Source: Actinoplanes flavus
Lineage (GTDB): Bacteria > Actinomycetota > Actinomycetes > Mycobacteriales > Micromonosporaceae
NCBI RefSeq assembly: GCF_017592555.1
Contig: NZ_JAGFNS010000019.1
Location: 62,001 to 126,000, forward strand
DNA length: 64,000 nucleotides
Direction: 5' to 3'
Below, piece by piece: positions 49,839 to 58,855 of this stretch (the stretch's first letter is position 1; every line of letters begins with the position of its first letter). Position numbers and translations under genes: made by a program. A model generated the notes under the pieces. That model made no database searches and was not told the origin of the DNA. It worked only from the letters and a program-made list of their open reading frames with translations.

Positions 49839-50264
49839 TCAGCCGGCCGTGATCGACGTCGCCGTGATGACGCCCTCGGAGTCCGCGGCGCCCTCCACCG
49901 TGACCGGCAGCCCCGAGGTGAGGGTCTCCAGGCCGGTGGTCCGGCTCACCTTCACCGTGGTGTCGCCGGCCCGGACGGTGACCGTCTCGCCGTCCGCTGT
50001 CGTCACGTAGAGCATGTCGCCGTCGACGAGCTGGACGATCCCGGTGGTGCCGCCCGCCGGCAGCGGCCGCGCGGCCGGGTGACCGCCGGCATCACCGCCC
50101 GGCCGGACCGCGTCCGGCGGGAAGACCGCCGGGCCGCCCCAACGGTCGTGGGCCTGGACGCCGGCGAGGAACCCGCCGGCCAGCAGGACCGCGCCGAGCA
50201 GCCCGATCGTGGTGCGGTTCCACCAGCGGCGCCGCGGCAGGGCTTCGGTGTCGTAGCTGGTCAC
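49839..50264 (-). CDS. membrane-anchored beta-rich protein
   Basis: GTG 50264; 141 residues. One N-terminal membrane helix (TIGLLGAVLLAGGFLAGVQ), a Pro/Gly linker, and a small beta domain (GIVQLVDGDMLYVTTADGETVTVRAGDTTVKVSR, TVEGAADSEGVITATSIT) that resembles DUF5666/OB-like modules. It follows two membrane-fusion adaptors on the same strand (28 nt after the nearer one), so it is probably part of that envelope system. Function unknown. Confidence 0.7.
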   Translation of the reverse strand: MTSYDTEALPRRRWWNRTTIGLLGAVLLAGGFLAGVQAHDRWGGPAVFPPDAVRPGGDAGGHPAARPLPAGGTTGIVQLVDGDMLYVTTADGETVTVRAGDTTVKVSRTTGLETLTSGLPVTVEGAADSEGVITATSITAG

Positions 50265-50292
50265 AGCGGTCCTACCTCGGTCGGTGTGGCGG

Positions 50293-51309
50293 TCATCGCG
50301 GGCCCCTAGCCGGCACCACGACCCGCTCGCCGGGGGCCAGGCCCGCGGTGATCTGGTAGGCGTCGTCGCCCTCCAGGCCAACCTCCACCTCCCGGATCTC
50401 CGGTTTGCCGTCGCCGCCCAGGACGGTCACGGTCTTCCGGCCGCCGGCGCTGGTGACGGCCGCCGCGTCGACCATGACGGTGTTCTCCACGCTGCCGGTG
50501 ACCACCGAGACCGTCACGGTCTGGCCGGGTCTGGCGTCCTCCGGCGGGTCCGGGAGGCTGACCGTGACGCCGTAGGTCACCACGTCGTCCTCGCTGGTGG
50601 CGGTCGGGGCGACGGCGGTCACCTCGCCGGTGGACTCGGCGCCGTCCAGCGCGTTCCAGGTGATGGTGGCGCTCTGGCCCTCCTGGAGCTCGGTGGCGCC
50701 GGCCTCCGGGAAACCCGCGGTGATCTGGAGCCTGGTCAGATCGGCCAGGTCGACGAACCCGCTCCCGTCCGTGGTGCCCGGCCCGCCCAGCGACCCGTTG
50801 ACCGCGATCACCGTCCCGCCGGCCGGCGCCTTCAGCTTCGTCCCGGCGACCGCGGCCTCCGCCTCGTCGACGGCCAGTTCGGCCTCGGTGACGGCGTCGG
50901 CCGCCGGGCCGGTGTCGGCGCCGGCGTTCGCGGCGCGGTCCAGCGCGTCCTCGGCGGCCGCCAGGTCGGCCCGGGCCAGTTCCAGGTCACGTTCGGCGCC
51001 GGCCGGGTCGACCCGGGCCAGCAGGGCGCCGGCGCCGACCACGTCACCGACCTTCACCTTGATCGCGGTGACCGTTCCCGGTGTGGTGAAGGTGGCGGTG
51101 GCGGTGGCGGCGCTGGCCACGGCGCCGTCCGCGGACACGGTCCGGGTGACCGTGCCCTGGGTGACGGTCACCGTCCGGACGCCCGCCGCGCTCGCCCGTG
51201 CCGACCCCGAGGCGTCCCGCAACAGGGTCCAGCTCCAGAGTCCGGCAGCGGCGATCAGCAGGACCAGCAGGGCGTTCACCGCCGTGCTGGGACGGCGCAG
51301 CGCATTCAC
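50293..51309 (-). CDS. HlyD/MacA-type efflux adaptor 1
   Basis: ATG 51309; 338 residues. Signal-anchor (AVNALLVLLIAAAGLWSW), lipoyl/biotinyl-like half-motifs (GTVTAIKVKVGDVVGAGALLARVDP and TKLKAPAGGTVIAVNGSLGG) on either side of a coiled-coil hairpin rich in Ala/Glu (about 108-160), then beta-barrel and membrane-proximal domains. Such adaptors bridge ABC exporters in Gram-positive bacteria. No MacB-type ATPase or permease is adjacent. Confidence 0.85.
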   Translation of the reverse strand: MNALRRPSTAVNALLVLLIAAAGLWSWTLLRDASGSARASAAGVRTVTVTQGTVTRTVSADGAVASAATATATFTTPGTVTAIKVKVGDVVGAGALLARVDPAGAERDLELARADLAAAEDALDRAANAGADTGPAADAVTEAELAVDEAEAAVAGTKLKAPAGGTVIAVNGSLGGPGTTDGSGFVDLADLTRLQITAGFPEAGATELQEGQSATITWNALDGAESTGEVTAVAPTATSEDDVVTYGVTVSLPDPPEDARPGQTVTVSVVTGSVENTVMVDAAAVTSAGGRKTVTVLGGDGKPEIREVEVGLEGDDAYQITAGLAPGERVVVPARGPR

Positions 51310-51364
51310 ACCGTCATCATGCCTTCCGGGCGGTTCGTGATCCGGTGATCCACGGATTCCGCGA

Positions 51365-52423
51365 TCACCGGTAACGTACGACCTGGTCGCCCTCGGTGAG
51401 ACCGTCGGTGATCTCGGTGTACCGGTCGCCCCGCAGCCCGATCGTCACGGCGCGCTCGACCGTCGTTCCGCCGCCGCGCACCAGCACCGTGCCGGAGTCG
51501 CCGGAGACGTCGTGGACCGCGGTCGACGGCACCCGCAGCGCATCGTCCACGTGGCCGGTACGGATCCCGACCCGGGCGCTCTGCCCGATCAGCAGATCGC
51601 CCGGCGGGTCGTCGAGGGACACCAGCACGCCGTACCGGACCCGGGCGCCGTCCGCCGTGCCGACCGGGTCGGCCTGCACCACCTCGCCGTCGTACGTGCC
51701 GTCCGAGCCGGCCGGCGTGATGCGGGCGGGCTGGCCGGTCTCGAGGGCGGCGGCGTCGGTCTCCGGGAACGCGGCGCGGACCCGCATGGCGTACGTGTCG
51801 CCCAGGGTGACGAAGGTGGACCCGCTCTCGACCCGGTCGCCGACGCCGCCCTCGACGGCGAGCACGGTGCCGGTGAACGGCGCCGTGAGCGTCGTGCCGC
51901 GCAGTGCCGCCTCGGCCTCCCCGACCCGGTGTGCGGCCTGGTGGACCTGCTGTTCGGCGGTGAGAACCGGGTCGCCGCCGGTGGCGCACGGTCCGGCGGC
52001 CGCCGCCTTCGGCTCGGCGCAGGCGGCGCTCACCGCGACGGTCGTCGCCTCGGTGAGCCGGCTCTGCGCCTCGGACAGGGCGATCCGGGCGTCGCTCATG
52101 TCGTCGGCCGCGCCGGTGGCGTCGAGCGCGGCGAGGGTCTGCCCCTTGGTGACCCGGTTGCCGGGGCGCACCGACACCGACGCGACGGCGCCGTCCACCC
52201 CGAAGGCCAGGCCGCGGGTGGTGGCGGGTTCGACGATGCCGGTGGCGGCCACGTCCCGGGTGACCTCGCCGCGGTCGGCGGCCACGGTGGGGGCCGGTAC
52301 GACGGCGTCCCTACCCTGCACCGCCAGGACGACCCCGGCGGTCACGCTGCCCGTTACCACCAGGAAGGCGCCGATCCACCGGATGCGCCGCCGCCTACCG
52401 TTTCGCCCCGATCTTCTCGTCAC
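51365..52423 (-). CDS. HlyD/MacA-type efflux adaptor 2
   Basis: GTG 52423; 352 residues with the same layout as adaptor 1: signal-anchor (WIGAFLVVTGSVTAGVVLAV), lipoyl half-motifs (DGAVASVSVRPGNRVTKGQTLAALD, TTLTAPFTGTVLAVEGGVGDRVE), a coiled-coil with a Cys-containing insert (SAACAEPKAAAAGPC), and a C-terminal barrel. The two adaptors are clearly paralogous and 55 nt apart. No clear ribosome-binding site precedes GTG 52423. Confidence 0.83.
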   Translation of the reverse strand: MTRRSGRNGRRRRIRWIGAFLVVTGSVTAGVVLAVQGRDAVVPAPTVAADRGEVTRDVAATGIVEPATTRGLAFGVDGAVASVSVRPGNRVTKGQTLAALDATGAADDMSDARIALSEAQSRLTEATTVAVSAACAEPKAAAAGPCATGGDPVLTAEQQVHQAAHRVGEAEAALRGTTLTAPFTGTVLAVEGGVGDRVESGSTFVTLGDTYAMRVRAAFPETDAAALETGQPARITPAGSDGTYDGEVVQADPVGTADGARVRYGVLVSLDDPPGDLLIGQSARVGIRTGHVDDALRVPSTAVHDVSGDSGTVLVRGGGTTVERAVTIGLRGDRYTEITDGLTEGDQVVRYR

Positions 52424-52540
52424 GATCGTAGATTGTGGTGTCCCCCGGCTCGGGATGAGCGCCGAACGGGAAGCTTGCGCAGGATCGCAGTGCCCATGCG
52501 GGAGGTCGCGGATCGAAGCGAACCCATAGGGTTCGGCCAC

Positions 52541-53752
52541 ATGAGAACGGGATTCGCGCTGTTCCTGACGGCACGTGCGGTCAGCGTCCTCGGTGACCGG
52601 GTCGCCGGTGTCGTCCTACCGCTCGCCGTGCTCGCGGGCACCGGTTCCGCCGTTTCCGCCGGTCTCGTCGCCGCCGCCCTCCAGCTGCCGTCGGTGATCG
52701 GCGCGGTGCATCTCGGTGCGCTCGTCGACCGTTTCGACCGCCGTACCCTGATGATCTGCTCCGACGTGGTGAACGCGGTGGCGTATGTCGGCATCGGCGC
52801 CGAACTCCTGCTCGCCGACGGGCGGCTGCCCGTGCTGATCGCGCTCGCGCTGGCCGCCGGGGTCGCCGACACGGTGTTCACCACGGCCTCCGGCAGCCAT
52901 CTCCCGTACCTGGCCGACGAGAAGCAGCTGATGCGCGCCAACGGCCTGGTCGAGGGTTCGGACGCCGCGGCCACCCTGGCCGGCCCGGCGATCGGTGGCT
53001 GGCTCATGCAGGCGTTCGGCACCTTCACGGCGTTCCTCACCAACGCCGCCAGCTTCCTGGTCTCGGCCGTGATGATCGCCTTCCTGCCGGGCCACCGGGC
53101 CACCCCGGGCGAGGGCGAGCCGGCCGACGAGTCGGTGCTGGCCGGGCTGCGGCTGATCGGGCGCGACCGCCGGCAGCGGCTCCTGCTCACCGCGGCCGGC
53201 TACATGCACCTGCTGGCCGCCGTCGCGTACCTCCCGTTGCTCGTCCGGATGCGCGACGAGCTGGGCCTCGGCCCCCAGGTCATCGGCCTGGTGATCGCCG
53301 CGGCCGGGGTCGGCGGCCTGATCAGCGGCCTTGTCGTCGCCCGCTGGTGCGAGACCCGGCACTGGGCGCCGCTGCTGGCCGCCGTGCTCGCCGTGAACGG
53401 CGCGGCCACCGGCCTGCTCGCCGTCGCCGGCAGCGCCGTCTGGCTGGCCGCCACCGTGCTGGTCCTGGACGGGGCCTCCGCGCTGGCGTTCATCATCGTC
53501 GCCGCCACCCGCCAGCGGATCACGCTCGACCACCTCCGGGGCCGGGTCCTGGCCGCCGGCGGCGCGGTCACCGCGCTGGTCCGCATGGTCGGCGTGGTCG
53601 CGGTCGGCGCCCTCACCGACGCCCTCGGCCCCGCCCCGGTGCTCGCCGGGTTGGCGCTGGCCGGCGTCCCGTTCGTGCTCCTGCTGGTGGTCGCCGCCGG
53701 CACCCCCCGCGACGCCCCGGCCCAACCCACCACATCGTCCGTCAGCGGGTGA
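52541..53752 (+). CDS. MFS exporter
   Basis: ATG 52541 (ATG 52496 would add 15 residues). 403 residues, about twelve membrane helices; MFS motif A between helices 2 and 3 reads GALVDRFDRRTLM. The LTARAVSVLGD start and GPAIGGWLMQAFG motif place it with the enterobactin/macrolide-type exporters. Probably expels a small toxic compound or siderophore. It ends inside the last codons of the convergent kinase gene (11-nt overlap). Confidence 0.85.
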   Translation: MRTGFALFLTARAVSVLGDRVAGVVLPLAVLAGTGSAVSAGLVAAALQLPSVIGAVHLGALVDRFDRRTLMICSDVVNAVAYVGIGAELLLADGRLPVLIALALAAGVADTVFTTASGSHLPYLADEKQLMRANGLVEGSDAAATLAGPAIGGWLMQAFGTFTAFLTNAASFLVSAVMIAFLPGHRATPGEGEPADESVLAGLRLIGRDRRQRLLLTAAGYMHLLAAVAYLPLLVRMRDELGLGPQVIGLVIAAAGVGGLISGLVVARWCETRHWAPLLAAVLAVNGAATGLLAVAGSAVWLAATVLVLDGASALAFIIVAATRQRITLDHLRGRVLAAGGAVTALVRMVGVVAVGALTDALGPAPVLAGLALAGVPFVLLLVVAAGTPRDAPAQPTTSSVSG

Positions 53753-55436
53753 GCCGCCGGGAGACCGACTCCATGCCGTCGCCCACCTCGCGCGCCCGCT
53801 CGTGCAGGTCCCGCAGCACCGGCGCCGGATCGCCGTGCTCGTGGTGGGCGCGATCCTCCAGGTCCGCACAGAGCGCCGCGAACCGGTTGGCGCCCAGCGT
53901 CGCCGCCGACTCCTTGAGGCCGTGCGCCAGCCGGGCCAGGTTGCGGGTGTCGCCGTCGGCCGCCGCACGGTCCATCCGGTCGAGCACGCCGGGCAGACGG
54001 TCGGCGAAACGGTGCATGATCTCGGCGAGGCGGCGGCGGTCCGGCCCGGCGATCGCCTCGGCGCGGGCCCGGATCATGTCCGGCTCGCTGCCGGACGGTC
54101 CCGGTCCGGCGAAAGCCCCGTCGGTGTACGCGTCCGCGGACCGGACCGGCTGCGGCACCTCGCCCAGGCGCACCGTGACGGTGACCGTGGTGCCCTCTCC
54201 CGGGCGGTTCTCCGTGGTGATCCCGCCGCCCATCGCCTCGGCCAGCCGCCGCGCCAGCAGCACCCCGGCGCCGGTGTGCCGCTCGGCCGGAACACCCAGC
54301 CCGGTGTCGGCCACCGCGAACCGGATCGCGCCCCTGGCCTTCGACACGGTGACCGTGACGCCGCCGTGCCCGGTCCCGGCGACGGCCTGCCGCACCAGGG
54401 CCGTCAGGATCCGGCGTACCCACCGCTCGTCGCCGCCGGCCCGCTCCGGGCAGCCCGGCGCGAGACGGCCGGTCAGCAGCAGGCCCTTCGCCCCGGCCTC
54501 GGCGGTGACCGGCTCCAGCGCCCGCCGGACACAGTCGCGCAGCACGAACGGCCGCCGCTCCAGGACCAGGTCACCGGCCTCGGCCGCGGCCAGGTCGAGC
54601 CGGTCGCCGACCGCGGTGAGCAGCGCCGACCCACTGGCGTGCGCGGTTTCGGCCAGCGCCCGCTGCCGGCCGTCCAGGGAGGTCTCCAGCAGCAGCCCGG
54701 TCATGCCGGTGAGGGCGGTCATCGGCGTACGGATCTCCTGCCGCATCACGTCCACGAACGCCGAACCCGCCGCGTGCGCCGCGGTCGCCTCCGCCCGGGC
54801 CGTCGCGCGCGCCGCCGCACCGGCGGCCAGCGACTCGTTCCAGGCGGTGGCCAGCTCGGCCAGCTCACGGGGACCGTCCACCGGGGCGGGCCGGGCACCG
54901 CGCGCGGCGGCGGCGATCTCCCGGGCGGTCCGGCCGCAGCGCCACTCCAGCAGGCGCCCGCCGATCAGCACCACGAGCGCCGCCGCCACCGACACCCAGA
55001 CGATCAGCCACCGGTTGGTCCGCGCGACGGCGCCGAGTTCCCGCAGGCCACGGTCGAGCCGTGTCTCCTCGTGCCGCCGCATCTCCTCGACGGCGGCCCG
55101 CATCCCCGCCACGTCCGCCGCCGGTGCACCCACCAGCGGCAACAGACGCTGGTACACCGGATCGGCGCCGGCCATCTCACCGAGTTCGGCGACCCGCAGC
55201 CGTACCGTGTCCCGGTCGACCGGCTCCACCTGAACGACCGCCCGCAGCTCCCCGATCCGGCTGAGCACCGCCTGGGAACGCCGGACCGTCGTCTGCGCCT
55301 GGAGGATCTCGTCGTTGCGCAGGAACCCGGTGACCCCCACCAGCGCGACCGCCGCCAGCGCGACCACGATCCCCAACCTGAGCAGGCGGCCCACCGTCCA
55401 GCTGGGCACCCCGATCCGGTCACCGGACGCCGACAC
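53742..55436 (-). CDS. hybrid sensor-kinase-like protein with degenerate H-box and intact Hpt domain
   Basis: GTG 55436; 564 residues. Two membrane helices (about 18-38 and 143-163) flank a helical extracellular sensor. The dimerisation helix reads FVDVMRQEIRTPMTALTGM: the phospho-accepting histidine of the usual SHEIRTP is Gln233. The ATPase part keeps G1 (VADTGLGVP) and a G2-like GAGVLLARRLAEAMGGG, but the N-box is degraded (ILTALVRQAVAG). The C-terminal Hpt domain is intact, LARLAHGLKESAATLGA, with His505. It cannot autophosphorylate normally and may act as a phosphotransfer protein or scaffold. Divergent from a receiver protein that lacks its aspartate. Confidence 0.82.
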   Translation of the reverse strand: MSASGDRIGVPSWTVGRLLRLGIVVALAAVALVGVTGFLRNDEILQAQTTVRRSQAVLSRIGELRAVVQVEPVDRDTVRLRVAELGEMAGADPVYQRLLPLVGAPAADVAGMRAAVEEMRRHEETRLDRGLRELGAVARTNRWLIVWVSVAAALVVLIGGRLLEWRCGRTAREIAAAARGARPAPVDGPRELAELATAWNESLAAGAAARATARAEATAAHAAGSAFVDVMRQEIRTPMTALTGMTGLLLETSLDGRQRALAETAHASGSALLTAVGDRLDLAAAEAGDLVLERRPFVLRDCVRRALEPVTAEAGAKGLLLTGRLAPGCPERAGGDERWVRRILTALVRQAVAGTGHGGVTVTVSKARGAIRFAVADTGLGVPAERHTGAGVLLARRLAEAMGGGITTENRPGEGTTVTVTVRLGEVPQPVRSADAYTDGAFAGPGPSGSEPDMIRARAEAIAGPDRRRLAEIMHRFADRLPGVLDRMDRAAADGDTRNLARLAHGLKESAATLGANRFAALCADLEDRAHHEHGDPAPVLRDLHERAREVGDGMESVSRRLTR

Positions 55437-55471
55437 GGCATTTACTCTAGGTAGTGATCAAGGAGGCTGTG

Positions 55472-55999
55472 GTGACTTCCGTCCTCGTGGTCGACGACGA
55501 TCCGACCCTGCTGCGCCTCATCGAGACGGTGCTCCACTCGGCGGGCCTGGAGGTGGCGTCCCGCGACACCGGCGAGGCCGCCCTGCGCGCGGCCCACGCC
55601 CTGCCCGACTGCGCCGTCCTCGGCACGGGCCTCGACCACTCCGGCGCACTGGCCGCCGCCCGGCTGTGCCGTGCCATCCGCGCCGACCGGTGCACCGCCG
55701 ACATCCCCATCCTGCTGCTCACCGAACAGGGCCGCGGGCTGGACGCGGCGGCCGCCTTCGACGCGGGCGCCGACGACTGCCTGGCCAGGCCCTTCACCGC
55801 CCAGGACCTCCTGTCCCGCATCGAAACCCTCACCCTCTCCGGAAAACCCTTCCCGGTACGGGCTACGCCGCCCGCAACCGCATCGCCACCGTCCCGCGGC
55901 TCCCCGCGACCACCTGCAACGCAGGCCACCGGCGCGACCGCCGGGCTCATCCGCGCCTCCGGCCCGCTCGCCGCCGATCACGTACATCAATCGCAGTAG
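55472..55999 (+). CDS. receiver-domain protein lacking the phospho-acceptor aspartate
   Basis: AAGGAGG at 55460-55466 selects GTG 55472; 175 residues. The receiver fold is clear: TSVLVVDDDPTLLRLIETVL with the acidic pocket, PILLLTEQG with the switch Thr, and AFDAGADDCLARPFTAQDLL. But the phosphorylation site, normally LLD, reads AVLGTGLD with Gly51 in place of Asp, and the conserved KPF lysine is Arg107. The last 45 residues are Pro/Ala-rich without an output domain. It is likely a phosphorylation-independent partner of the divergent kinase-like protein. Confidence 0.8.
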   Translation: MTSVLVVDDDPTLLRLIETVLHSAGLEVASRDTGEAALRAAHALPDCAVLGTGLDHSGALAAARLCRAIRADRCTADIPILLLTEQGRGLDAAAAFDAGADDCLARPFTAQDLLSRIETLTLSGKPFPVRATPPATASPPSRGSPRPPATQATGATAGLIRASGPLAADHVHQSQ

Positions 56000-56079
56000 G
56001 CGAGGGTGACGCCCAGCGGACGACGTGCCGGGCTCCTCCTGTTCCCTACCGTCGAGCCGACCCCGAACGAGGAGGCTCG

Positions 56080-56763
56080 ATGAGCACCACCCTGACCCGC
56101 CCCCGCACCACCCGCTGGCGGCTCACCGTCTACGCCGGGCTGGCCGGCTACGTGATCGCCACCGGCGCCGCCGACCTGATCAATCCGGACTGGAGCCCGG
56201 TCGAGGCGATGGTGAGCCACTACGCGCACGCCGACGCGGGCCGGCTGATCCCGCTGGCGCTGCTGAGCCTGGCCGTCGCCTCCGCCGCCCTGCTGCACCG
56301 GCTCACGTCCGGCCACGAACCGGGACCCACACCCGGACCGCGACGGACGGCGGGCGGGAAGGCGGCGACGGTCCTGTTCGCGGTGTGGATCGCGGCCCTC
56401 GTCCTGGGCGCTCTGTTCCCCACCGATCCCTACGGCCAGTGGGACCGCCCGCCGAGCACGTCCGGCATGATCCACGGCCTGGCCGCCCTGCTCGCCTTCA
56501 CCAGCCTTCCGGCCGCCGCCGTCCTGTTCACCCGCGTCTGGCGCCGTGACCCACGTCGGCGGCCCGCCGCCCGGCGGCTCACCGTCACCGCCGTCCTCAC
56601 CGTGATCGCCTACCTGGTCCTGGTCGTCGCGTTCATGGACGTCCAGGGCAGCCGGGCGCTGACGTTCGGCCCGTGGGAGAGCCTCGTCGGCCTGATCGAG
56701 CGCCTGACCCTGTGGAGCTACGTGGCATGGCTGGCCGTCGCGGCCCATGCCACCCGCCGCTGA
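56080..56763 (+). CDS. DUF998-family membrane protein
   Basis: ATG 56080 after GAGGAGG; 227 residues with six predicted membrane helices. The pattern LINPDWSPVEAMVSHYAHADAGRLIPLAL, LGALFPTDPYGQ and SGMIHGLAALLAF is typical of DUF998 proteins, small membrane proteins of unknown role with conserved polar residues inside the membrane. Ends 18 nt before the convergent lutC gene. Confidence 0.8.
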   Translation: MSTTLTRPRTTRWRLTVYAGLAGYVIATGAADLINPDWSPVEAMVSHYAHADAGRLIPLALLSLAVASAALLHRLTSGHEPGPTPGPRRTAGGKAATVLFAVWIAALVLGALFPTDPYGQWDRPPSTSGMIHGLAALLAFTSLPAAAVLFTRVWRRDPRRRPAARRLTVTAVLTVIAYLVLVVAFMDVQGSRALTFGPWESLVGLIERLTLWSYVAWLAVAAHATRR

Positions 56764-56781
56764 CCCCGCGGGCGAGCGGGA

Positions 56782-57384
56782 TCACGAGTCGAGGACGAGG
56801 ACGTGCAGGTGGCGGGGGCCGTGGACGCCTTCGACCCGGTTCAGTTCGATGTCACTGGTCGCCGACGGGCCACTGATCCAGGTCAGGGGGCGGCGCGGGT
56901 CGAGGCGGGCGATCGCGTCCGGCACCGAGGCGACCACCTGGTCCGGGCGCAGCACGCAGACGTGCACGTCCGGCAGCAGGGTGATGACGCGCCGCCCCTG
57001 GTCGGGTGAGCCGTCGAGGACGATGGTTCCGGTCTCGGCGACGGCGACGGCCGCCGCGGTGAGGACGGCGCCGGCCGCGGCGATGCGCTCGGGGGTGAGT
57101 CCGTCGTCGGCGAAGGAGCCTTCCGGACGCCATTCCGCGGGCAGCCCGGGCGGCACGAGCACCGCGCCGCCCTCCCCGGCGAGCCGCGCCGCGGTGGCCG
57201 CCACCTCACCGGCGCCGACCCGATGGACCTCGGCCTTGTAGTCGGCCAGCCGATCGATCAGCACGTCGAGGTCGGCGGTGTTCGTCCCGGCCGGCCGGTA
57301 GTCACGCGGCACCTCGGCAGCGACGGGCGCGTCCCGCAGCGCGGCCCGGATCCGGTCCAGGATCAACTCCCGCGAGGTGCTCAT
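56782..57384 (-). CDS. lutC: LutC/YkgG-type LUD-domain protein of the lactate utilisation complex
   Basis: ATG 57384; 200 residues, one LUD domain with AETGTIVLDGSPDQGRRVITLLPDVHVCVLR and WISGPSATSDIELNRVEGVHGPRHLHVLVLD. It forms the LutABC complex with the two preceding genes, oxidising L-lactate to pyruvate. It starts 43 nt after lutB. Last gene of the rhamnose/lactate operon. Confidence 0.92.
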   Translation of the reverse strand: MSTSRELILDRIRAALRDAPVAAEVPRDYRPAGTNTADLDVLIDRLADYKAEVHRVGAGEVAATAARLAGEGGAVLVPPGLPAEWRPEGSFADDGLTPERIAAAGAVLTAAAVAVAETGTIVLDGSPDQGRRVITLLPDVHVCVLRPDQVVASVPDAIARLDPRRPLTWISGPSATSDIELNRVEGVHGPRHLHVLVLDS

Positions 57385-57427
57385 GACGGGTCCCCAGGGA
57401 AGGCCCGGACGGGGCGCGAACCGATGC

Positions 57428-58855
57428 TCATCGCTGGGCCCACCAATCGCGGAAGGTCTGTTCCGGGAATTCGGGAAGGTCGCGACCGGCCGTCCAGCCG
57501 GACAGCGGCGGCGGCAGCCCCCGCCCGCGCCGTCCCGCGATCCGCGCCATCTTGGCCGCCCGCTGGGCGTACGCGTAGAGGCGGGGCCGGCTCATGGTGT
57601 AGGCGGCGGCCGCCATGGCCGCCCTCTCGGCGGGTGGGTGCGGCGCCTTGTCGCGCAGGTGCACCAGCATCGACGGGATATCGATCTTGACTGGGCAGGC
57701 GTCGAAGCAGGCCCCGCAGAGCGACGACGCGTACGGCAGGGAGGCGTTGTCCTCGATGCCGGTGAGCTGGGGTGACAGCACCGCCCCGATCGGCCCCGGG
57801 TAGACCGACCCGTACGCGTGGCCGCCGGTCCGCTCGTAGACCGGGCACACGTTGAGGCAGGCCGAGCAGCGGATGCAGTGCAGCGCCTGCCGGCCCACGG
57901 TGTCGGCGAGGACCGCGCTGCGCCCGTTGTCGAGCAGCACCAGGTGGACGTTCTGCGGCCCGTCGCCGGGGGTGACGCCGGTCCACATGGTGGTGTACGG
58001 GTTCATCCGCTCACCGGTCGACGCCCGCGGCAGCAGTTGCAGGAAGACTTCCAGGTCACGCCAGGTGGGCAGCACCTTCTCGATGCCCATCACGGTGATC
58101 AGCGTGTCCGGCAGGGTGAGGCACATCCGCCCGTTGCCCTCGGATTCGACGACACCGAGGGTGCCGGTCTCGGCGATGGCGAAGTTGGCCCCGCTGACCG
58201 CCACGGAGGTGGACAGGAACGTCTCCCGCAGGTAGCGCCGGGCGGCCGCGGCCAGCACCGGCGGGTCGTCGGTCAGCTCCGGGTCGACCCCGGGCATGGC
58301 CCGCAGGAAGATCTCCCGGATCTCGGACCGGTTCCGGTGGATGGCCGGGACCAGGATGTGGCTGGGTTTGTCGTCGCCGAGCTGCACGATCAGTTCGGCG
58401 AGGTCGGTCTCGACGGGGGTGATCCCGGCGTCCTCCAGGGCCTCGTTGAGCCCGATCTCCTGGGTGGCCATCGACTTGACCTTGATGACCCGTTCGGAGC
58501 CGGCCCGCCGGACCAGGTCGGTGACGATCCGGTTGGCCTCGTTGGCGTCGGCGGCCCAGTGCACGACGCCGCCGGCCTCGGTGACCCGCGATTCCAACTC
58601 GGCAAGGAGGTCGGGGAGCCGGGACATCACGTCGGCCTTGATCGCCGATCCGGCGTCGCGCAGCCGCTGCCAGTCCGGCAGTTCGGCGATCACCCGGCCG
58701 GACTTGCCGCGGATCGTGGTGGTGGCGTGCCGCAGGTTGCGCCGCAGCTGCGAGTCACCGAGGGCGTCGTGGGCGGCGCGGGGGAACGGCTGGTCACCGC
58801 GCAGGTGCCCGACGCCGCGCGGCGCGGTGGCCGGCATCCCGAGGAAGGTGGTCAT
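57428..58855 (-). CDS. lutB: LutB iron-sulfur protein of the lactate utilisation complex
   Basis: ATG 58855 overlaps the lutA stop (ATGA). 475 residues: N-terminal LUD domain (VVHWAADANEANRIVTDLVRRAG, NFAIAETGTLGVVESEGNGRMCLTLPD) and two 4Fe-4S motifs, CIRCSACLNVCP and CGACFDACP, then a C-terminal helical part. Carries electrons from lactate through its clusters, probably to quinone. Confidence 0.94.
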   Translation of the reverse strand: MTTFLGMPATAPRGVGHLRGDQPFPRAAHDALGDSQLRRNLRHATTTIRGKSGRVIAELPDWQRLRDAGSAIKADVMSRLPDLLAELESRVTEAGGVVHWAADANEANRIVTDLVRRAGSERVIKVKSMATQEIGLNEALEDAGITPVETDLAELIVQLGDDKPSHILVPAIHRNRSEIREIFLRAMPGVDPELTDDPPVLAAAARRYLRETFLSTSVAVSGANFAIAETGTLGVVESEGNGRMCLTLPDTLITVMGIEKVLPTWRDLEVFLQLLPRASTGERMNPYTTMWTGVTPGDGPQNVHLVLLDNGRSAVLADTVGRQALHCIRCSACLNVCPVYERTGGHAYGSVYPGPIGAVLSPQLTGIEDNASLPYASSLCGACFDACPVKIDIPSMLVHLRDKAPHPPAERAAMAAAAYTMSRPRLYAYAQRAAKMARIAGRRGRGLPPPLSGWTAGRDLPEFPEQTFRDWWAQR

